Source: Eurosta solidaginis (taxonomy: Eukaryota > Arthropoda > Insecta > Diptera > Tephritidae). From it: DNA of 64,000 nucleotides. The stretch spans positions 267,794,897-267,858,896 of the forward strand of contig NC_090319.1 in assembly GCF_040869045.1 (NCBI RefSeq), read 5' to 3'. The notes under the pieces were generated by a model that made no database searches, was not told where the DNA came from, and saw only the letters and a program-made list of their open reading frames with translations. The position numbers were made by a program, and so were the translations under genes. Shown here one piece after another: positions 54,601 to 64,000 of the stretch. How positions within the stretch are numbered: the first letter of the stretch is position 1; each line of letters starts with the position of its first letter.

Positions 54601-57600
54601 TTAATGCGATTCTACATAACAATGGGTTGGTACTGAAAACACACCAAGTCATTTCTTAGTAGCGCCCCTCAGAACAAAACCACGCGTTGTTACACTGTGC
54701 TACAAAAAAGTAGAAGCTGTACATTTAATGAAAACTCAACAATCACGTTAAAACACAGCTGACAATTTCGATTGCTAAGTCGGCAGCCGTTTTAAAAACG
54801 CCACACCTCAGAAAACTTTTGAATAACGTCCCGTTTAAGAATAAGTTTCAAATGCTCTACCTCGGAGTTTGGTTAAAGAAATTTTCTATCTCAGAATTGA
54901 TATCAAAAACGCCCTCTCTGAGATAAAATTGAATACGTTTTGATATTAGCTGCGGCTTGTATGCAAAATATTTTTAGATGGACGTTCTTCAACCGAATTC
55001 TGGTATAGGGTGTTCATGAATCAAATTCTGAAAAAGGGCGTTATTCAAACATTTTCTGCGACATGGTGTTTACGGACGCAAACCGAGATCGACTGATTCA
55101 TAGCTATTAAATATTTTTTTTTTTTTTGTTAGCTACTGTACCAAGTTGCTATGTAAATGCAACAAAAATATTTATGTTTCCTGCTCTCTGCGTGATTTTC
55201 GATTTGTTTTGTATTTTTGTAATTCGAAATTGACTCGTTGTTCAGCTTTCCAAGGGCACTTACTTCATGACTGGTGTTGATCTCATTGTTGGTGATTGAT
55301 TTGGTGTGAACATAATGGTACTTTAATCACTAAACCACTGATATGATTCCGAATAAAGGCAGTTATCAACGCAAAAATCACGAGTCAATCTACTTCGAAC
55401 CCAATTTAAGGTTAAAAGATGTATTCATCTCTGATGATATTTTAATAATACAATAAATGGTTAGGTATTTTTTTTTTTGCTCCACTTAATTTTACATTTC
55501 TTAAGTAAATGAATAAATGATGCTTGGCGAAGAAGTCATTACAAGGCGGTCAACTGATACGCCCTTTGATGTAAAACACTTAATTTGGATGAACACACTT
55601 TCGTTATTACGTAGGATAACAAATATTCCAAAAAAAAAATCAGGAAACTGAAGGGGTTGTCAGCGCAATTCATGGGTTTTCCAACAGATTTATCAACCTC
55701 CCCTAATGGTACTATTTTACGTAAGTTTTTAGCCGGTTTCAAATGTTTCCAGTTTATTAAATACTAAGATTACAGATTTAAATATGCTGTGATGAAAATG
55801 TCACTACATCTTTCTTTAACCGTGTCAAATAATTTGGTTCTTCAATCATATTTATTTTAAATCTTTCCCAGAATTTTTGGAATTCCTTATGAATCTACTC
55901 CCCAGCCTGTTCGGACCATAATCCTAAACCATCGTTATTCAAGAATATAATGGCTTGTTTCAAATGTTCTAGAATAATATGGAGCTTGAGTGTAGCGGTA
56001 AAATTATATGTATACATGTATATGCATATTTACACACGCTCATACATTTGGAGCTTAAGCACTCATACATCTTTTAATATTGACACATAAATATGTTACT
56101 ATGAGAATATTTACATTCGACCGAATCATTAGACGAGGCACACCAAGGCTACCCCTCACCCTGCTCCTTATATATATTTATTTATTTACAAATTTTGTTA
56201 TTTATGTATGTATATATTTATGTAACAAATATAAAATATAAAATATCAAATATATATTGCATAAATATGTTCCAATGATTCAAAAACACGCCTTTTCTGT
56301 ATCACAAAAACTGATGCTATCAGAAATAAGTAAAATGTGAATATTTTTGAAATAGGAGCAGCTAGGATTTCAAATCCAAGGAATTTTTCATCTATATTCA
56401 TCACCAAATACAACCCCGCTTATCTTTTTTGTCGACATTTTCGTGCAACCTATCGTTGCTTCCTGCCCACCGTGTCCAAACGGCACCTAAATAATGCTCG
56501 AAATAATTGCAACAGTGGTTCGTAAATTCCCAAGTTCACCCAGGGGCTCTCTAATTCATTCCAAACTGCAATATTTGTTGTTCCAATACGGGGAAATTTC
56601 ACCAGATTTTCCTTCAGAGTTCAGTGAATGTTAGTAAAACTATCGATTATTGTATTTCGGAACAATTTTCCGACATCCCTTGTCAAATTTGGTTTCGATA
56701 CATTTTGACAAGGGATGACGGAGAATCGTTTCCAATATACATAATTTATCCACCTTGCGGAAAATCAGCAAAACAAAATAAGTCGGTTATGGCGAGTTTA
56801 AGCGCACTTCAAGCCTAATTATTTAGAATCGCATATTGCCAGTATGCTTGAGGGCTCACTGAGGTATGCAGCGTCTGGCGTAACCGCTTAGAATATAGCT
56901 CCGGTACATATACTATATTACACAGCTTGTCGCAAGCAGCGACTTAATTCTAAATTCCTTCCACGAGTTGTTCCACTTCCAGTGAAAAAACTAATTAACA
57001 ATCTTCGGACGAGATATCTTTTTTTCTGATGGCGGTCACGGCAAACGTTCAGTGATTATGATTTAAAGGGACATGCCTGTAATATCCGCTCTATTTCAAA
57101 TGAATATACGGATGCGCAACTTTTGCGCCTAGTTGATATCTTTGTGAAGGCAAAGGCTGATATTAACGCCACACAGGAAGCCCTTGAGATATCTACACAA
57201 AGCCTGAGTTTGGGGTCGCCAGAGCCTCGGCTGTTAATGAAACAGGATTCGCCACGGGTAGGTGATGTTGACAATTGGGTTGGAGAAGCTATATATTGCG
57301 TGGCAACGCCTTGAAAGGGTTGCGCTACACAACCCTAACAATCAATGAATGGTACGACAGGCATACCTACCGCCGGTATATTCTAAGCCCCCTAACCTGC
57401 TGGGGGGAGATGACAACGAAGAGGTTTCACTGTACTATACACTAGAAAAAACTTACCCCGCTATGAAGCCAAAATCGTGTTTGGCAAAATCAATGACAGG
57501 GTGGGCCAGGAGATGGTGTTTAGTTGGACAGTCGGAAAATGCAGCCTACACGCTATAAAATGTCCGAATGGGATGAGTTTTGTTGACCTCGGCAGAATCC

Positions 57601-60600
57601 AGCATAAAATAAACATCAACCAACTTCACTTTTCCTTACCGAAAAATATGAAAATCAATCGACTTGGATCATCACTTTATAGCAGTCAACATATTGCCAG
57701 AGTCGGCATAAATTATGTAGGCCCCGTACCGCCAATTTGTAGGGAAAATTAAAAAGGCGCACGAATTAAATTGGAAGATAAGCTCAGCCTAAATATCTTC
57801 GGAGGTAAGTCGCGCCAAGTATACGTTTTTTCTCTCGGCTAGTTATTGTTATCTTATCGGCTGGTTAGCGACGGGTTGCAGATCGATTTAATATTTACGT
57901 TTTATCGGTATCTGTGTCAGAAAAAATCGATGAGTCGTCGATAACAAATCAATAACACGCCTATAACAAATTGGTAATGTTTCCATAGCAAATTGATAAT
58001 TGATGGATAAATTTGTATTATAAATTGATAATTTTTTTTTTTGTAATAAAAAAGTGTTTGAAAATATCAATGAATGTTTAGTAAATAATCAATGACGTTT
58101 CGATGCCTAATGGTGAAACAAGTCGTTAAATACTTGATAACCAATCGATGACTTTTCGATTGTAAATCGGTAACAAACCGATAGCAAATTGGTAACATTC
58201 CGATAACTAATTGATAGCTTTCCCTTAGCAAATCGATAATTGTTTGAAACAAATCGATAACTATTTGAAAAATCGATACACTTTCGATAACAAATTGAAA
58301 AAATTTCGAAAAGAAAACGACAACGGGCCAATAACAAATTGGTGATATTCTGCAACATATCGATAGCAAATCTATAATATTTTGACAAATTTTCAGTGGA
58401 TTTTCGATGAGTTTTCCAAAATAACGCAATAACCTTACTATACAACCGTCAATGCGTCGATAAAACAATCTACAACTCATCGAAAACCATTGTTGTTAAT
58501 AGCAAATATATAAAACTTCGATAAAAATCTATAACTAATTTAAACCTCGTCATTAAAATGCCGCTAACAAATTAATAACTTATTGATAAGAAATAGATTA
58601 CACACCCATATCCCGTCGCTAACAAGCCGATAAGTCATCCACAATAAATGGTTAACTCGAAATTATCCCATCACTAACTCATCGGTAACAAACTACTAAC
58701 ACTTTGGAATCAAATTGTATAACACGCCGTCCGTTTTTACTTTTCAACCTTCGATTTACGATCTGATTTCGCTCATATCAACTCGACAATGTAGATTCAA
58801 TGCTCGCTCATTACGCCACGGTATAGTTTGTACACTTGCGCTCACATTCCATTTTCTCCTATAACGCATACTATTTCCAAACACCACCTTTCCACTTACA
58901 CTTACACTTTACGCCTACATTCTGCATTCTTCCAAAACCCGTGTGCAAAGATGTTAGCACAACAAAAAGGATTTGCATGTACGAGCGATATTTGTAAGCA
59001 CACGTAAGTATGTCATAATAAATTTAACTGTCCTTCTATGAACCCATCAAATACTGAAGCATCTTCAAATCTTAAACTAGCAATTAATATAACGCTAAAA
59101 ATCAGATATTCTATTTACAGACTTTCATGACTTTATACACATCATTCATACACATACTTGTATATGACATTTCTCCCGTGATATCTTATACATAACATGT
59201 GGCATTACAATATTGTCGTGACCATAATTTGGTGCTCATAACTAAAGTAGCGCATGAAGGCGTTGTTGAATGTCTTGCAAGTGCAAATAAATTTTTAGCG
59301 CTCATTTGTTGTTTGTAAAACTGTAAATTTTGCACATCCAACAAGACAACTCTGATATAGTAGGTAATTAGCACATCAACAACATCAATAGCAACAGCAA
59401 ACACAAAAATAAATCACATCAACATTTAACTTCCGGACTATATATTTTACGTGTCAAGTGTGCATAGGGTTTTGCGCATGCGCATTTATTGTACTTAGCT
59501 CTGATTTTTGTCGCAGATTTTCCCTTTGTAAAAAATTAACGTAGATATTTATGTACAAAGTTGTCAATAACTTGAAGTTTGTTGCACTTCCGTATGACGT
59601 CGAAGCAACACACATTGCAAAACTTATAAAACTACGGACGTTATGGTAAAAGTGCTGGCAAGTGTCTGATGCTCATGCTCATAATAGCCGCCTGTTAATT
59701 ATGAAAAGCTACCTAATGTCATTATATTATTTGCTGCAGGCAATCATTGTATATGCAATTTTAATGTTATTGTTGGTTGGAATGTCATCAAACCTTTTGG
59801 GCATTGTCACAGCGATCTTTGAACGTGGCCTCAGCTTGTGAGCAATTAAATTATCTATGAAATAATTAGAAGGACAATAAGAACGGTCTTTATTATACTC
59901 AGTTGAGCAGAGCTCACAGAGTATATTAAGTTTGATTGGATAACGGTTGGTTGTACATATATAAAGGAATCGAGATAGATATAGACTTCCATATATCAAA
60001 ATAATCAGGATCGAAAAAAAATTTGATTGAGCCATGTCCGTCCGTCCGTCCGTTAACACGATAACTTGAGTAAATTTTGAGGTATCTTGATGAAATTTGG
60101 TATGTAGGTTCCTGAGCACTCATCTCAGATCGCTATTTAAAATGAACGATATCGGACTATAACTACGCCCACTTTTTCGATATCGAAAATTTCGAAAAAC
60201 CGAAAAAGTGCCATAATTCATTACCAAAGACAGATAAAGCGACGAAACTTGGTAGATGAGTTGAATTTATGACGCAGAATAGAAAACTAGTAAAATTTTG
60301 GACAATGGGCGTGGCACCGCCCACTTTTAAAAGAAGGTAATTTAGAAGTTTTGCAAGCTGTAATTTGTCAGTCGTTGAAGATATCATGATGAAATTTGGC
60401 AGGGACGTTACTCCTATTACTATATGTACGCCTAATAAAAATTAGCAAAATCGGAGAAGGACCACGCCCACTTTTAAAAAAAAATTTTTTTTAAAGTAAA
60501 ATTTTAACAAAAAATTTAATATCTTCACAGTATATAAGTAAATTATGTCAACATTCAACTCCAGTAATGATATGGTGCAACAAAATACAAAAATAAAAGA

Positions 60601-63600
60601 AAATTTCAAAATGGGCGTGGCTCCGCCCTTTTTCATTTAATTTGTCTAGGATACTTTTAACGCCATAAGTCGAACAAAAATTAACCAATCTTTTTGAAAT
60701 TTGGTAGGGGCATAGATTTTATGATGCTAACTGTTTTCTGTGAAAACGGGCGAAATCGGTTGATGCCACGCCCAGTTTTTATAAACAGTCGTTCGTCTGT
60801 CCTCCCGCATGGCCGTTAACACGATAACTTGAGCAAAAATCGACATATCTTTAATGAACTTAGTTCACGTACTTACTTGAACTCACTTTATCTTGGTATG
60901 AAAAATGAACGAAATCCGACAATGACCACGCCCACTTTTCGATATCGAAAATTACGAAAAATTAAAAAAATGCCATAATTCTATACCAAATACGAAAAAA
61001 GGGATGAAACATTGTGAGGTAATTGAATTGGTTTATTGACGCGAAATATAACTTTAGAAAAAACTTTATAAAATGGTTGTGACACCTACCATATTAAGTA
61101 GAAGAAAATGATAAAGTTCTGCAGGGCGAAATAAAAAACCCTTAAAATCGTGGCAGGTATTACATATATAAATAAATTAGCGGTATCCAACAGATGATAT
61201 TCTGGGTCACCCTGGTCCACATTTTGGTCGATATCTGGAAAACGCCTCACATATACAACTACCACCACTCCCTTTTAAAACTCTAATTAATACCTTTAAT
61301 TTGATACCCATATCGTACAAACACATTCTAGAGTCACCCCTGGTCCACCTTTATGGCGATATCTCGAAAAGGCGAACACCTATAGAACGAAGGCCCACTC
61401 CCTTTTAAAAATACTCATTAACACCTTTCATTTGATACCCATATCGTACAAACAAAGTCTAGAGTCACCCCTGGTCCACCTTTATGGCGATATCTCGAAA
61501 AGGCGAACACCTATAGAACGAAGGCCCACTCCCTTTTAAAAATAATCATTACAACCTTTCATTTGATACCCATATCGTACAAACAAAGTTTAGAGTCACC
61601 CCTGGTCCACCTTTATGGCGATATCTCGAAAAGGCGGACACCTATAGAACGAATGCCCACCCCCTTTTAAAAATACTCATTACAACCTTTCATTTGATAC
61701 CCATATCGTACAAACAAAGTCTAAGTCACCCCTGGTCCACCTTTATGGCGATATCTCGAAAAGGTGAACACCTATAGAACTAAGGCCCCCTCCCTTTTAA
61801 AATACTCATTAACACCTTTCGTTTGATACCCATATTGCACAAACGAATTCTAGAGTCACCCCTGGTCCACCTTTATGGCGGTATCTCGAAACGGCGTCCA
61901 CCTATGGAACTAAGGATTACTCCCTTTTAAAAAACCCATTAACACCTTTCTTTTAATACCCATATTGTACAAACAAATTCTAGGGTCACCCCTGGTCCAC
62001 CTTTATGGCGATATCTCGAAACGGCGTCCACCTATGGAACTAAGGATTACTCCCTTTTAAAATACTCATTAACACCTTTCTTTTGATACCCATATTGTAC
62101 AAAAAAATTCTAGGGTCACCCCTGGTCCACCTTTATGGCGATATCTCGAAACGGCGTCCACCTATGGAACTAAGGATTACTCCCTTTTAAAATACTCATT
62201 AACACCTTTCTTTTGATACCCATATTGTACAAAAAAATTCTAGGGTCACCCCTGGTCCACCTTTATGGCGATATCTCGAAACGGCGTCCACCTATGGAAC
62301 TAAGGATTACTCCCTTTTAAAATACTCATTAACACCTTTCTTTTGATACCCATATCGTACAAACACATGCTACAGTCACCCCTGGTCCACCTTTATGGCG
62401 ATATCTCGAAAAGATGTCCACCTACAGAACTAAGGCCCACGCCCTTTTAAAATACTCATTAACACCTTTCATTTGATACCCATAATGTACAAATGCATTC
62501 TAGAGTCACCCCTGGCCCACCTTTATGGCGATATCTCGAAAAGATGTCCACCTATAGAACTAAGGCCCACGCCCTTTTAAAATACTCATTAACACCTTTC
62601 ATTTGATACACATAATGTACAAACGCATTCTAGAGTCACCCCTGGCCCACCTTTATGGCGATATCTCGAAAAGATGTCCACCTATAGAACTAAGGCCCCC
62701 GCCCTTTTAAAATACTCATTAACACCTTTCGTTTGATACCCCTATTGTACAAACAAATTCTAGAGTCACCCCTGGTCCACCTTTATGGCGATATACCTAA
62801 ATGGCGTCCATCTATAGAACTATGGCCCACTTCCTCTTAAAATACTCTTTAATACCTTCCATTTGATACACATGTCATACAAACACACTTTTTACAACAT
62901 GGTGATTTTCCCTTACTTTGTCTCCACAGCTCCCAACTGAGTATGTAATGTTCGGTTACACCCGAACTTAGCCTTCCTTACTTGTTTTTAACTGGTTTTT
63001 GCTGTTCTGACTTCGTCATAGTCAGGTGGATGACAGTAACTTCATCATCACTGATTACTGGATCGGGTTCATCATCCCTGTGCGGTAGACCGCTGTCTTT
63101 ATTTAGGTTACAATTTCCCCGTCTTCGTTCTAACAGGAGTTTGCTCCGTAGTTAAAACCTTCCGTCTGTCGCCGATTTTTTTGGTAAAATTTTCAGGCGT
63201 TATTCCTAGTGGATAGCAGCTCAAGCTCCTCGCACTCACGCCTTTCTGCCTCTGCTTTTTTCTTACTGAAAAGGCATCTCGCTTCCCTTTTCAACTCGCG
63301 ATAGCGTTCACACACTCTTCTTGTTAGGCTCACTTTTAACGTAGCTCTGTAAGTATCTTATTTTCTTTCGGTTGCAATGCGGCATTCTCCATCGTACCAG
63401 TTGTTTATCTGTGATCGGCGGGAACTAATTTTTTCTCTGTGGCAGAAGTGATTCAGAAATATGCTCCCACTGCTCCTGCATTTCTTCGGGCTGACTTTTG
63501 CCCTCAGAGGTCCTCGGATCCTGCACACATCTAAAATAATGGATGCATGCCGTCCATCTGTTATAAGTTGGTAGAGCTGATTGCGTGTATTTCAGGGAAC

Positions 63601-64000
63601 AACCATTTAGCTTGATGTATATTTTAATGCATGAACCTGGCGCTGGATATGACCATGTTTCAAGTACAGGCGAAGTCGATCAGTATCAGTCAGTTAGGAG
63701 AGGTTTCCAGGTGTTGGGCCAAAAACACCTTCGTTGAAGTAGGCAAGTACGACTTCTATATCATGTGAACGTCCACACCATTTTTCAATAAATCGAATCG
63801 AGTTCAGCTCTATTGTGTAGTTAAGGTAGCGAGAATTTATGAGAGTAGCTGAAAACGTCGGAAGGATGAATCGTTTCACAGGTTTATTCTATAATGATCT
63901 CAAAATTCTACCCAAATAATCCCGAAATGATCACGGAGTAATCCTGTTCCATAACACATTTTCGAACTGATCTCGAAATAGTTACTAAAACAACCCTGAA

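Overview
The window is dipteran nuclear DNA, most likely from a tephritid fruit fly. This is inferred from the AT-rich, intron-poor noncoding background, the non-LTR, hAT and Transib proteins, tRNA-derived SINEs and the (CAA)n-tailed retroposons. No host protein-coding gene could be identified with confidence. Almost everything that can be explained is mobile or tandemly repeated DNA, much of it nested. Positions 25671-25770 are a 100-N assembly gap.

Layout. 1-11.4 kb: a foldback element with a second element nested in it (439-1496), an RTE-like LINE with three in-frame stops (2022-3571), CGG-rich hairpin repeats, an R1-like LINE relic (8733-9330) and an internally deleted CR1-like LINE (10500-11405, minus). 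11.4-23.3 kb: mostly unique AT-rich DNA, then degenerate minisatellites (ACCGGAA-type at 16.15 kb; TGGTATAAAA-type at 16.56-17.2, 18.4-19.4 and 21.7-22.96 kb), a solo LTR (19844-20329) and an unrecognised broken coding stretch. 23.35-32 kb: two copies of a large noncoding family, called E here, with terminal hairpins and, in two of four copies, a long 130-bp tandem array. The second E copy carries a SINE-like insertion and a 3.8-kb broken CR1-like LINE. 32.9-36.7 kb: a complete Transib DNA transposon (38-bp perfect inverted repeats, 5-bp target duplication GGGCG) with an open RAG1-like transposase core. 38.5-42.6 kb: a full-length CR1-like LINE on the minus strand, with an unbroken 1326-codon ORF and a perfect 13-bp target duplication. 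42.7-46.1 kb: a hAT element (8-bp duplication GCAGCCAC) whose broken transposase is split by a third E copy, with a small MITE beyond. 46.75-51.05 kb: a TIR-bounded element with a spliced gene for an uncharacterised protein that I take to be its transposase, plus a SINE insertion. 51-59 kb: R1 relic, two more solo LTRs, retroposon 3' ends, a SINE fragment and a CGATAAC-type minisatellite. 59.9-63.7 kb: the most complete E copy, abutting an RTE endonuclease/linker relic.

The strongest candidates for something worth following are: the 46.75-51.05 kb element (three apparent single-base breaks, one in an A-run, so possibly nearly intact); the Transib termini, which match a V(D)J recombination signal (CACAGTG, 24-bp spacer, ACAAAAACA); a 2A-like NPGP ribosome-skipping motif kept in all three CR1-like copies ahead of two PHD-like zinc fingers; and the TATAAAA arrays. 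All family assignments come from reading translated motifs. No database search was possible.
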